64,000 nt of DNA, taken from contig NC_046679.1 of NCBI RefSeq assembly GCF_009870125.1, forward strand, positions 14,074,001-14,138,000, written 5' to 3'. Of the stretch, positions 25,381 to 36,402 are shown one piece after another. Every line of letters begins with the position of its first letter. Positions within the stretch are counted from its first letter, which is position 1. The translations under genes were made by a program, and so were the position numbers. The notes below the pieces were generated by a model that was given only the letters and a program-made list of their open reading frames with translations, searched no databases and was not told where the DNA came from. This DNA comes from Drosophila pseudoobscura. Lineage: Eukaryota > Arthropoda > Insecta > Diptera > Drosophilidae.

Positions 25381-27700
25381 CCATGAGATGCTTTGTTTCT
25401 ACCAAATGAGCTAATACGACAGTCCAAGCGGGACCATTCTCAACCCATTTTGGGGCGCCACTAATCCAAATTTACTCACTGGAACGGGCTTCCAACTACT
25501 GGGTAAAAAAGCTAGAGGTTACTCATCATTATATCAGCTAGTACTACGACTACGGTGTATTACAGGATACCTTTTTCGCAGGAATCGTGTAAACATCACA
25601 ATCTCGCAGATGTTTGCATGTCGCAAAAAAATTGAATACAGATCTCTGTGGTGGCAGTTCCAGCATGTGATTAGAAATAGACTTTTGGTTTTGACTCCAT
25701 TCCTTTAAACCATAATTATAAAAAAAACTGTCGCAGATCTGGTAAACTACCAACACCCACAATAAAATCGGATGCTGCCATAACCAGCATTCTATACGAT
25801 CAAAAGACAAAACGTTTTCCAGTTAAATCCCGAACTAAGAAGAGTGGGATGTGGAGATCTGGGAAGAGTTGAGAGAGATCTGTTGAGCATATTAAATTGA
25901 ATTTTTATGTTCTCACAGCCCTGGAAAATCATGTGCCAGGCCATAAAAGCCAGCCACGGACTCAGTTTTCTTCGGCCTTGTTGGGTTGTGGTTGAGTGTG
26001 TGGGTTAATAAATAGCCCCCGAACCCGAACTGAACCGTACCACAGCAAGTGCTAGAGGGAAGTGCAGTGAGGCAGATGGTGCGGTAAATTATGGTTATTT
26101 AAATAAACAGCACACGATTTGATTTGGCGGCCCAAAAGTGTTGCCAGCGCGCCTCCGAAATTGGAAGAGCGACGCGTCGACGTCTGGAAATTATGTTGTA
26201 GTTGCACTGATCATGCACCAGTCTCAGTCGCAGGCTCAGTCTGGGGTCTGTGTCTGCGTCTCCGTCTGCGTCCAGGGCCAGGCGCAGGAGGATAGTTACC
26301 TCTGATGATGATGATGATGCTGTTGCTCTGCTCTGCTCTGCTCTGTATAGAGGGTTGTGCCATCAAGTCTTGATTGAGTAACGCCCCAAAACCAGAACTG
26401 GCGTCTAATTATGAGTTGCAGGAGCAGCAGCAGGAGCAGCCCTATCGGAATGGGGCACAGCTGGGGCTGTGGCAGTGCAACGCCTGACGGATGGGTAGAA
26501 TCATTAGCTGATGTGCTGCATTGACCCAGCCTAATCGCCGATAAGGCTCGCGATAAGCAAACACACATAAAAGCCAATGTGCGTTGAGACTGGTGTGACC
26601 TTTTCGAATCGAGACTGGCCCTCCCCCCCCAATAGGGGAGGTAGAACAGGATCTGATTCACGTTGCCTTGGCGTTGCGGTGTTTTGTTTATTTTGAGGCT
26701 ATAATTTAAGCGGGTAATTGCACGCTGGCGGCCAGAATTTGTAACTAAACTGCAAATTAGCAGCCAATTCTCAGGCCGATTAATAACCATAATTATTGGC
26801 TCAAGCGCTGACGAGCGAACGTCTCTGCCTGCTGGAGGATCTTGATGAGGAGGCTGGCTGGGGATCGGGATCTGGCTGTGGCACTGGCTCTGACTCTGAC
26901 TCTGTCTCACCATCCAAGGCTGCTGGGCCCGTCCAAATTGCACTCGGTCTGGCCTGGGCCTGGGCCTGGGCCAGAGCCTGAGCCTGAGCTTGAAACTGAT
27001 TCTGTTGGCTTCTCAATTGCCAATTCGTGATACACCGAGGCGCGTATGGGTATGGGGGCCAGAGTTGCAGGCCGTCTGCTCCGTCCAGCAGCAATTTAAA
27101 TAGTGAGCGCCTGGCTTAATTACATAAAACAGGCAACACAAGATGCAGCCGAGGTCCGTTCGAGCTTCGCTTCTCTTGCCGCCGGCGCAGTCGTCAAGGC
27201 CTGGCCCTCTTCCTGGGCCACTTTTGATGGACATGTGTCTAATGAACCAGGCTAATTAATGTGCATGGCTGACGCTTGTCTCCGGCTCTCTTCCTCTCTG
27301 TTTTACCATGCAGATCCCTTGAAAACGAAACCCCAAGAAAACCAGAGAGTATACGGAAAGTGTTGAAAGCCCTGAGTGGGCAAAAGGATTCAGATTGGCC
27401 GGCAAATTACGGGCATTATAATAAAACAGGCTGAACAAATTAATAAACGTCGATACCCAATTAAACTGTCCGAATATAATGCACGCTATAAATTTGTACT
27501 CATTGGTAGAGGGTGGGGAAACTCAGAAGGAACGAATAGAGACATCCACTATCCAATTATCGATCAGGATGATTAACTGCTCGAGGTCAACGGCAAAACG
27601 AAGAAAAAGGCAGTACGAAAATAATTGCAGTCTTTGAAATGATGCACCGAAAACTATGTCGTGTACAATGTGCAAAGGAAGCTGCAAATACTGCTCCTAG
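25381..27700. other. Intergenic, no gene seen
   Basis: Non-coding sequence with GCTCTG and CTGGGC repeat tracts near 26320-26345 and 26940-26990. The longest minus-strand frame here runs over these repeats and has no gene-like features. Confidence 0.5.
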
Positions 27701-27759
27701 ACTAGTTTCAAGACTTAACGTTTTTAAGAAAGAAGTTTGGCGGGAACTTTAAAAACGAT

Positions 27760-28020
27760 TAAGAGCCATCGATATTTTCGATGTAAATTTCGATGTATAG
27801 TGTATGTAACAATACCTAATTTGCTACATGGGTAGTTCCGGGTTTCGTCGTCAGGTGCGCCTTGTGTATTTTTCGATATTTTTCAAAATAATCAATAACA
27901 ATAATCAAATATCGATAGATTTATAATCATCGGTGTAAACCATCGATATAAAACCATCGCAATCGATATTGAGAAACTGCCACCACTAGCGATCAGCTGT
28001 CGCGATTTATCGATGCACTA
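27760..28020. promoter_or_regulatory. Cluster of DRE/BEAF-type CGATA motifs
   Basis: Within about 260 bp ATCGAT or CGATA-type motifs occur at least eight times on both strands: near 27768, 27778, 27872, 27911, 27943, 27963, 28010 and between. WATCGATW is the DNA replication-related element (Ohler motif 2), and clustered CGATA is the BEAF-32 boundary signature. No convincing gene start follows within the next kilobase, so an insulator or a relic promoter fits better than an active gene promoter. Confidence 0.5.
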
Positions 28021-28566
28021 CCATCTCAATTGGATTTGGCGCTCAAGTTTGGTGGGACCTTTTTGGGATTTTTCCTCGCAACAATGTCCTTTTTCCCCTC
28101 AACAATGTCCCTTACGTGCTATGCTGCTGGCAACGTTCAATTTGTATGGGCCAGACTCATGAGCCGTGAAATCGAGCAACATTGTCCCGCAACATTGCGC
28201 GGATTGAGCAACATTTTGCATACCCTGGGAAATGGATATTATAGAATTGCGAAAATGTTTGTCATCTAATGCACCAATAAAGGCCAAAACTAGTCAGTTT
28301 CTGTTTTAAAGGTATTTCAATGATATTTTAAAGGTTTTGGTCTTCTTACAGAAACCAAGAACGGGTATCGGGATCGAGATATATTTACAAGACTCTTATC
28401 ATATGCATTAATATGTCCCAAACATAACAATCTGAGATCATTTCTATATTAATTACGTTTTAAAACAGCTTGGAAAACCAGTTTCTTCATATATATCAAC
28501 GAAATAGGGTATACCGTGTCCAAACTCCGGTTGGCGCGACATTTCATACTCACTTACGTAGCCACA

Positions 28567-28730
28567 GTTTTTTTGTTGACCTTTTTCGCTAAAACCTTTT
28601 TTTAAGCAAAATCCAATAAAAGCAAGTATTAAAAAAAGCCAGTTAAGTAGAAAATTGATTCATCAATCGTATAAAACTATGTGGGCATGGCTAAATGTTC
28701 TATATAGTTAGTTATATTCGACGGAATAAA
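28567..28730 (+). repeat. Dispersed AT-rich repeat, copy A
   Basis: The copy begins with GACCTTTTTCGCTAAAACC, runs through AATCCAATAAAAGCAA and a GTGGGCATGGCTAAATG box, and ends at ATATTCGACGGAATA. The same ordered blocks recur at 31258 and 35396, and in diverged form at 31121. There is no coding capacity and no obvious terminal repeat. It may be a degenerate non-autonomous transposon. Confidence 0.65.
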
Positions 28731-28837
28731 GAATTGAGCAGTTGGAACGATTTTCGTTTGTTTATGCTACTGTTGTATGAGCAAAAGTGCCTTGTGCGTC
28801 TGCCTACAGTGGATTCAAATAACTGTAAGTCCTGATG

Positions 28838-30100
28838 TCACAGGGCACTCCCGAAAAACAGCCGCTGTTCCACGGCTATTCCGAGCTTTCCACCTTCTTC
28901 GCAGTTAAAATCGAGCTACAGAGTCTGCAGCGATGCCGAAGCGACCAACGACGCACTTTGTGATGCCCACTACTCCCTTCCTCAGCCCCCAGAAGACGAA
29001 TTTCATAGGAAAACAATGGCAAAAGGAGGAAGAAGAACAGACCCTGGACTGGGGGTAGGGGAAGAACAGCTGTTCTGGTCGTCTGGTGCGATGGAAAGAC
29101 CGACAAGACAAGATCGCGTGAATGGGAATGGGGCCTGCTCCACCTCTGCCTGCTGTTCTCGCGCCAGGAGCACATTGGGCCGCATCTCGACCGAGTACAG
29201 CGAGCTGGGAGCCGGGAGCTCATATTCGACCAGGAGACGAGACGCCTCTCCTGGATGGCAACAAGTGTCAGGCACTGGTTGGCAGCTAGGACTACGTGTG
29301 CTGGAGGGACTGATCAAGACGGGCCAGAGCCGGAGCCTCGCCAAGGACGTGCCCTGCATCCCCCCAGCTACGACAGACGCTACGACAGCTACGGTGTCCA
29401 GCAAGAATATCCGTGCCCAGGTTGCCTCTTAGTTTCCTGGGCGAACTCGCTGAAGCCTCGCAACATTGCCGTGCATGACATAAAGCGTCTGCTCTTCTGG
29501 ACAGATGTCAGCAGTCATCAGGCCATCATTTCGAGTCGCCCGAGTCGATGGCAATGAGCGTGTGGAGCTGGAAGGAGTCACGGCGCTGGCCCTGTACCAA
29601 CAGTCCGATATACCATGCGTATCGAAGTTATAAACATCAATGGAATGAACAAGTAAGCAACCATATTGTATACCTCTGGACACGTGTAATCTCCTGTTCC
29701 CTCTCTCCCTCTCCGTCCCGCAGAAGATACACATTGTCGGCTAGGGGGATTTGTGTACTGGCTGGACGACAAGACCGGAATGGAGAGGATCACTGTCAAC
29801 GGAGAGCGTCGTTCCGTGATATTCTTCTCGCAGGGAAGCACACAGTCAAGCACTCCCTTTTAAAGACCTTAAAAATTCAATAGAGAACCTGCGGGATAGT
29901 GCATTTGAGGTTCAACGCGACCAAGCTGCGGATGAAAATGGAGCGAAAAGACTCTGGACGAGTGTGCCAGGTTACCACTACCACAATGCCTTCTGCAAGG
30001 ACAAATGTGTAGTTGGCGTGTATTAACATATAAAGAAATGAATTAAGTGGAAATTGTTTTGGCTTAAACCTTATTTTAGACACAATCAAAATCAGTAGTA
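28838..30100 (+). pseudogene. arr: Decayed LRP5/6 (arrow-like) gene fragment
   Basis: Translated blocks follow the ectodomain of the Wnt co-receptor LRP5/6 (arrow in flies). NGNGACS-H/T-x-C-L-L (about 29120-29160) resembles an EGF-like module. PRNIAVHDIKRLLFWTDV (about 29455-29510) and, after a frameshift, VDGNERVELEGVTALALYQQ are YWTD beta-propeller sequence. VYWLDDKTGMERITVNGERR (about 29752-29815) is a further propeller strand. An intron with GTAAGC...CCCGCAG ends (about 29654-29722) is still present, so this is a DNA-level duplicate and not a retrocopy. Several frameshifts and in-frame stops break it. Repeat-family sequence lies on both sides (28567-28730 and 30960 onward), which suggests repeat-mediated duplication. 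Confidence 0.7.
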
Positions 30101-30379
30101 CATCATCCCCTCGACTGGAGCCCTTCGGCCAAGCGCCAGACTTTACACAGCCGCAGAGCTGACGGGAACAGCCACGCCATCGGTTTGGAGGAGAAGCGTT
30201 TACGATCCAACAACAACAACAACCAGAATCAGGCGCAGCAGTAACAACCGGCAGCTGCCGATGTAGATGTCACTCCACCATTCGAGGACTCCGACGACTC
30301 GGGCGTCAGATGGGATGAGCTGAGCTCAGTGCCGCCGTGTCCGATTCCCCTCGCCGCAATAACAACAATAGCAACGAAA

Positions 30380-30745
30380 TCAATTCAGATTAAAGCCACG
30401 AAGCGGATCCCAATACCATGCGTCGCCACCTTCCTTTCGAGCTGCCCCTGCAGCAGCAGGACGCTCTATGTCCTGCTCTGCGGGCACCAGTCCTTCCCCT
30501 TCGGCAAGCTCCGAGTTTTCTGCCGGATCCACTCCAACATTTGTTGCGCTTCGTATTTTGATAATGTCGTAGATAAGCTTGAAAAGAAGCGCGAGTATGA
30601 TGGGCCCAGCCAGGACCCCCACCCAGTGGGCGCAGTGGGAAGTCCAGACGACGACGACCGGTGGCTCAGGGGTCGGTGCCTGGAAATATCTGTATGCCTT
30701 CAGGCCGACTTTTTCCACATCCGCAATACACTCAGAAACCATCTT
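30380..30745 (-). CDS. Unidentified ORF with a predicted TM segment (121 aa)
   Basis: ATG at 30745 begins MVSECIADVEKVGLKAYRYF, and the frame is open upstream to at least 30928 without an ATG, so a spliced 5' exon is possible. Near residues 35-60 a hydrophobic run (WVGVLAGPIILALLFKLIY) looks like a TM helix. An acidic Ala/Glu-rich tail follows. Composition is natural in this frame and poor in the opposite frames. It lies beside the decayed LRP5/6 fragment, so it may be part of the same duplicated block or a decayed copy of another gene. The family is not recognised. Confidence 0.35.
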   Translation of the reverse strand, partial: KMVSECIADVEKVGLKAYRYFQAPTPEPPVVVVWTSHCAHWVGVLAGPIILALLFKLIYDIIKIRSATNVGVDPAENSELAEGEGLVPAEQDIERPAAAGAARKEGGDAWYWDPLRGFNLN

Positions 30746-30959
30746 ACAGGAAGGCACTTCATTCGCTATTCGGGAAAAGAAAACTCCTATGATTCGAATT
30801 AAACTGTTTTCAATTGAAATCGCACCTCTAGAAAGAACGCCAAGAGCTCGCTGAGGCCCTGATCCGTTCGACACGAAGACACTGCATCCCGTAATTGAAT
30901 GAAGACGAAATTTCGTTAACTGGAACAAACAATTTTGTAGGAAAAAATATATTATGAGT

Positions 30960-31090
30960 TTAGAGTTGAGTGTCTCAGCTAGCTAGAAATATTCAACGGA
31001 ATATCAAACTTGTCAGTATCTGTTTAAAAGGTACTTCAGAGGCTAGAGGATATTAACGAAATAGGGTATACAAAGGCCTATACACGCATC
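30960..31090 (+). repeat. Dispersed AT-rich repeat, tail-only copy
   Basis: Holds the GCTAGAAATATTCAACGGAA / ATATCAAA tail of the repeat family and an ACGAAATAGGGTATAC box that also occurs at about 28499-28513, next to copy A. The two boxes bracket the arrow-like duplicate. Confidence 0.5.
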
Positions 31091-31120
31091 ATGTCTGCAA
31101 ATACCAGCAACATTGCGACT

Positions 31121-31247
31121 GTTTTTTTTGTTCAACTATTTTGTTTAAACCTTGTTTTAGCCAAAATACAATAAAAGCATGGTCTAAAAACTAGCCAATC
31201 TTGAAGAGAATTTACTCATCAACGGCCTAAAGTTATATGGGCAAAAC
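31121..31247 (+). repeat. Dispersed AT-rich repeat, copy B (diverged)
   Basis: Shares the T-rich start, the CAAAATACAATAAAAGCA box, TTTACTCATCAACGG and the TTATATGGGC box with the other copies, but is more diverged. It stands in direct tandem with copy C. Confidence 0.5.
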
Positions 31248-31257
31248 TATGGGTTTT

Positions 31258-31500
31258 TCATTTTTTGTTTTGACCTATTTCGCTAAAACCTCTTTTTACG
31301 CAAAATGCAATAAAAGCAACTGCTTAGAATAAACCAGTCAATTATAAAATAGATTCACTAACCGGATAAAATTAAGTGGGCGTGGCTAAATGTTATATAT
31401 AGCTAGTAATATTCCACGGAATATCAAAAACGAGGAATTTGTAAAATATATCTTGAATTCGTCAGTATATTTACGGTATATTTTTAACATGAGACGGTAT
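31258..31500 (+). repeat. Dispersed AT-rich repeat, copy C
   Basis: Best match to copies A and D: GACCTATTTCGCTAAAACC, GCAAAATGCAATAAAAGCAA, AAGTGGGCGTGGCTAAATG, ATATTCCACGGAATATCAAA, then GTCAGTATATTTACGGTATA. It runs without a break into the GGTATATTT array of the putative Apc promoter. Confidence 0.65.
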
Positions 31501-31561
31501 ATTTTTGTATATCTCAGAGGGTCCGACGGTATATTTTAACGATAAATCCACGGTCACACTG
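31470..31561 (+). promoter_or_regulatory. Ohler motif 6 + motif 1 promoter, probably Apc
   Basis: Three to four GGTATATTT units (Ohler motif 6, KTYRGTATWTTT) precede GGTCACACTG at 31552-31561 (Ohler motif 1, bound by M1BP). The same order is found upstream of CCT1 and Pfdn5. Orientation is plus, and the next plus-strand gene is Apc. Assignment to Apc is inference. Confidence 0.6.
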
Positions 31562-31712
31562 TCGGCCAACTTTGAGCGGTTCGTTTTATTTGTTTTTATC
31601 GCGAAAGGTGTAATGATTAAAAATAAGTGCAATATCTGAGAGTAAACAACAGTGATAAAACGTGAAATGTGTCAGCTGGCTACAGCAGCACCGCTTCCAT
31701 AGAACTGTCAAG
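31562..31712 (+). other. Apc: Putative non-coding first exon of Apc
   Basis: Sequence downstream of the motif 1 element ends in CAAG|GTACGT, a strong donor at 31713. The matching acceptor CTTGCAG (exon start 36304) would give a 4.6-kb first intron and place the Apc ATG in exon 2. Start and use of this exon are inferred; only transcript data can confirm it. Confidence 0.45.
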
Positions 31713-34700
31713 GTACGTCCCCAGAACGGAGCCCTGTGTGGGAGTCTCAAATTGGAATCGTCTTCTGTGGTCGTCCGTCTTTGCGTGCGTGTGTGTGTTC
31801 GTGTGAGTGTTCGTGACAATAAACTATGAAAATAAACGTAGAATGTTTACTATATACAATTTTGCACCGCCTTCTATTGAACCTAACCAAATAGGGCGAA
31901 AGTTATATGGCGTCGAATGCTTTATAACTGATAATTTTGGTGACGAGCGTTTTTAGGTTATTTCTCGCTCTCCGCGCAGATTCCTTTTACAGGAAAAATC
32001 AATAAAGTCCAATTGGGACAATGCATGAAACGGTGCTAGCGTGTGTGTGTGTAGTGTGTGTGTGAGGGGGATGGATGGCGATTTTATACTCCTTTATCAG
32101 CATTATCTCTTACTTTTCTGCCTTTTTTATTGTTGCAACAGCAGCAAAGTGATTGTGGGGCACGCCTAATTGATAAGTATTTTGGTCATTTCCCCACCCT
32201 CCTCCATTTCCTCTCTCTATCTCTCAAAACATACTATAATCAATCATTTGCCTACATTTCGCACCGTACTTATTTATGTATGTGTCTCTACCTCTGTGTT
32301 GCAAGAGTAGCCGAGCCAGTAACTATTAAGATGTTTAGTATGGAACCACGGTCGATTGTTATAGGGTATAGCATACAGATTTCGAGTGGTAAAATATGAT
32401 CTCATTATCTGATCAAAATATGATCTAAAACGGATTACTATATCGTATGTCTGTCATAAAAACGATGTAGTTTTTGTGGAAAATGAAACATTTTTTATTG
32501 TTACTGCAGACAATCTTCCAATCTTACTATATAAGTGATATTTGCATGTATTGTACAATATTTTCGAGTGTATCGTATTAGTATATCCATCTGCTAGGGC
32601 ATCAACATCTTCGACCTGTAAATCCATCATTCCTTTGCCTGTTGTTTCCGTTTCTCTCTTGAACATGCTACAACAGCACCACATACCAGAGAAACAATAA
32701 AACACAATACGAGAGTACCATACCATACAGTTCCATATGATAGGCAATGGTATTTAGTTTCCCTTTTACTTTTCCACAATTTACATAATCATCATCGTCA
32801 GTGGCAGCAGTAGCAGCAGTAGCAGCAGCAACAGCTCCAACAGAAGCAGCGCTAGTGCCGCAAAGACATCATCATCGTCCACTAACAACCAACAATAAAA
32901 ACAAAAGCGGAGTGGCGTCGTTCATTAAACTAACGCACACACACACACACATGCGGCAAAAACCAACAGATGGATGGACAGACGGACGGACAGATAGTTT
33001 TATTATTTATGTTCCCTGTTTGCCTGTTTAATTTGCCGTCGGTTCCATAGCCATCGCCAATCCATGGCAGTCAAATCCATTCCGTCCTCCCGTACATCTC
33101 TTCGTGGTTGCTTTCTTTTGATAATTCTTTGCCATTTGAGAGATATTCGGTATGCAAAATGTGTGCCAAACCAAATGATGTACAGTGGGATCATTAAGGC
33201 AACTTTGGTGACTAAATTGAAGATTACATTTTACTCTTTTTAAAACATTCTATTCCAATAAGTTAGCTGTCATCTGTATTGCGATGAAAGCAATTCCTTG
33301 CATCAATATGCCGTATCATGCACACGCAATGTATGTTGTTTTGGCGCTTTACAGCATACGCTTGTAATAAGAACATTGTTTATTCGAGCAACCCCATAGA
33401 AAAAACTATCTGCCAAGAAAGTATTGTCGTAGGAATGGTTATAAATAGCCCCGTAATTCGATTCAAGACTTAAGAGCCACCTAATCAGCCCACTTTTAAT
33501 GAAAATATTTCATAAATTAAATACGTTTATTGATAACATTTCAATTACTCCCATATTCCCCATTCACTTATTGTGTATGGCTTATCGAGTAATTCCCTTA
33601 GCGTATCTACATATATTTCAGAGCTCTGGGGAGCCCACTAAATGACAATTTTGTATCCCCTTGGGGCACTGGGCAGTGCACTCCACTGTGCGGCGGTGGA
33701 TTCCTTTTTCGTAATGGCTTTTGGCTGTGCCTCTGCCTGTGGCCTGCGGTTAATGACTCGACGAGGGAGGGCTAGGGGGCCCGGAGTTGGGAAGTGTCTA
33801 GCGGCTAGACAAGTGACGCATATTTTAGCATTCTTTGTGGCGGTACTTGGGTGCCAGCGCACAGCATACCCATCCCATACCCATCTATCACGTACACACA
33901 AACTCGTATGCAAAGGCGGATCCATATATAAATACAAACTATATGCGGATTCCTCCCTTACTTTGGCCAATTGTTGGACTGTTGATTCATCGACAGAGCT
34001 CTGGCTAGTGGCTGATATCTGGGACTGTAACTAAATGATAAATCATATTCTTGGGAGAGCCCACACCTTATCGACGATAAGGTATACTTAGGGGGCGATA
34101 TCAACTGGGTTTGAAGGCCTAGGCGAACAATCGAGTCGATTGGCCCGCGGCTTGGACAGTCCAACATTCCGTTTCCACTTCCATTCCGATGCATTTCCTC
34201 TCTGTCGCAATATTACACAAGCGATTGGCGGATTTGCATTCGAGTTGTGGTTGCTTTTCCAACCTCTTTCGTTCGTCGGGCAATTAAATTTTGATTAATT
34301 TGCCAATTGGAGCTTGAAACAAGACTTGTTGACGAGATAACTGGTACACACGCAGTACACGACTATTCCACGGGTCATTCCCCAAATCATACACTGACTT
34401 CTAAGAGTATATGTACCTACACGTATATGAATGTATTCCATCTTTTAAGTGTGTGTGTGTATGCTCAATTTTACGGCACATGCGCCGCTGCAAATAGTAC
34501 AAAATAAGAGGAAAATGCAGAAGCTCCAAATTGCATTTCGCGCATTATTCAAACGGTAGCCTCAAATGAGAAATGAGAAACACATATCGGAGTACGAGTA
34601 TGTGTAGCATCTACAGAAGAGTAGCATCCACTCCACTCCACTCCACACTCCTCTGTTGCTGGAACACCTGAAGACGCATCTGTATCTTTTTCATGCACTG

Positions 34701-35395
34701 GAAATTCCGCAAAGACGACGACGACGACGACGCCGTGTGCCGCTAACTTTCTAAAAGATGCAGCCACCAGCAACAGCAGCAGCAGTTAATCATGATAATG
34801 ATTTAGCTGATTATTGTTGTTGCCAGTGGATATACATAGTAGTCGCACAATAGCTGAAAACTGCATTCATTTCATCATTTCATGCTGCAGACCAATAAAG
34901 GAGACACTTTTGGGGCCAGAAAAGAATTGGAGTTCTCGTGAAAGTTGATGCGGAACCTTATAGAACAGACAGGAATATAGAAGATAGATAGATAGTTGGA
35001 GAAAGGGGAACTAGCTTTCTTCAGTCTGGGGAAATTGTATTTCGATTCCCTCCAATTTGAAAACAAATGAAAAGCTTTTGAATAAGAGTTGATTGAAGAG
35101 GACAAGTGGGAATCGAGGGATAAAAACTGCCTTTCCTTATCTTAATCTTTATCTTTATTTACTAGATGAAAACGATTTCAAAGATATATAAATATAGGAA
35201 TAGGAAATGACACCTGTGATATAATGAAGAATCTAGAACTAAATAGGGATGAAATATATCTGTGTCTCATAGGTTTCAAATACATCCCATGTGATGGCCC
35301 TGAAGCTTTTTACTCTTTTAAAAATTCAGTATGTTACAAATTGGAAAGCATAGTGAGCAGGTGCAAAATATAGCACTACGAACGACTATCCTCTT

Positions 35396-35620
35396 CGTTT
35401 GTTTTTTGACTTATTTCGCTATAATCTTTTTTAAGCAAATAATTAAGAAGATGCCAGTTAGTTAAAAAATTTATTCATCAATCGTATAAAACTATATGGG
35501 CATGGCATGGCTAAATTTCCCCTCTAGCTAATAATATTCGACGGAACATCAAAATTGAGGAATATGTATAATGGAACTTGAGTTCATCAGTATATTTATG
35601 GTATATTTATAGTCTATTTT
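35396..35620 (+). repeat. Dispersed AT-rich repeat, copy D
   Basis: Carries the family order: TTGACTTATTTCGCTATAA, TTTTTAAGCAAATAA, TCATCAATCGTATAAAACTA, GGGCATGG (duplicated) CTAAAT, ATATTCGACGGAACATCAAA, then GTATATTTATGGTATATTTA. It matches copy A most closely in its middle. Confidence 0.65.
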
Positions 35621-35631
35621 TCTAATGTTAA

Positions 35632-35700
35632 CCCAGCACTAGTCCAGCACTTATCCAATACTAGTTCTTATCCAACACTAATGTTTATCCAACACTAATG
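35632..35700 (+). repeat. Short tandem array of ~15-bp ATCCAACACTA units
   Basis: Units such as CCAGCACTAGT, CCAATACTAGT and TTATCCAACACTAATG repeat about five times directly after repeat copy D. Confidence 0.6.
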
Positions 35701-36402
35701 TAGATTTAAATGTGGTTTCGACATATTAGAGCCCTGCATGAGTGGACAGTTTTCAAGCCAAGGCTCTAATACACATATTCCCCCAAATGTCAGTACAGAA
35801 TACTTGCGTTCAGTGACTTTTAAAAGTGTAATTTGTTCTTATATTGTTGGGTATTCTCTTCTGCTGCATTCGCTTGTGCTTCTCGAGTCGAGCATCAATT
35901 CGCGTGCCGTCATCGTCACAGAAACATAACCGAATCGTATTTCAGTAAGAAATCAATAAATCATGTTAAGAATTTGCAGAAATGGGGTCTGAATAAAACG
36001 CCGATCCAAGAATATAAAATTCGATGTGTTGTGCCATAAAGAATTCATGTTTGATTCCGCGATTGTCTTCCCACAGAATGTTGTGGGTCATTCAGGTCTG
36101 AGCCCGGCCTACACCTGATATGGCGGGGGCGTCAGCGCGTCTCCATTTCAGCTTCGCTCTGGGGAATATTCTATGATAGCCGTCAAGTGATGACGCGAAC
36201 AAAAGGCGTTAGCATTAGCCCACGTCTTGGTCCGGCCACTCGCCACTAAATTTAAAAGTCTCGTTTTCCGCCTCTCACTTGCTTCCCTTTCCACTACTTG
36301 CAGGCCATGGAGCATTGACTTGAGGCACAGTCAGAGCAAGAGCCAGACCACAGCACAGCACAAACAGAGATCTTCCCCGAGAGGCTGCTCCGCTCCGCCG
36401 TC

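Larger units (their letters stand above)
31713..36303 (+). other. Putative Apc intron 1, non-coding
   Basis: No gene is supportable here. It holds a CAG/GCAGTA trinucleotide tract (32800-32860), a short CA run (32936-32951), repeat copy D and a small tandem array at 35632-35700. It would be the first intron of Apc if the 31.55-kb promoter is right, and otherwise is intergenic. Confidence 0.45.

Noticed and set aside
25550-25810. Minus-strand frame with a hydrophobic stretch next to the BiP-like pseudogene
   Set aside because: It lacks an ATG at its start (opens with TTG), has no supporting splice context and no recognisable family.
26296-26943. 215-codon minus-strand open frame
   Set aside because: Runs over CTGACTCTGACTCTG and similar repeats, giving low-complexity Ser/Gln text; no TSS, splice or family evidence.
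28030-28269. Plus-strand 79-codon frame after the CGATA cluster
   Set aside because: It opens with TTG, and its text is created by the CAACAATG-type repeats; no evidence of a gene.
1-36300. tRNA, snoRNA or known miRNA genes in the gene-poor region
   Set aside because: I looked for T-loop (GGTTCRANYC) pairs and familiar miRNA seeds and found none that fold convincingly by eye. A covariance-model scan (Infernal/tRNAscan-SE) would be decisive.
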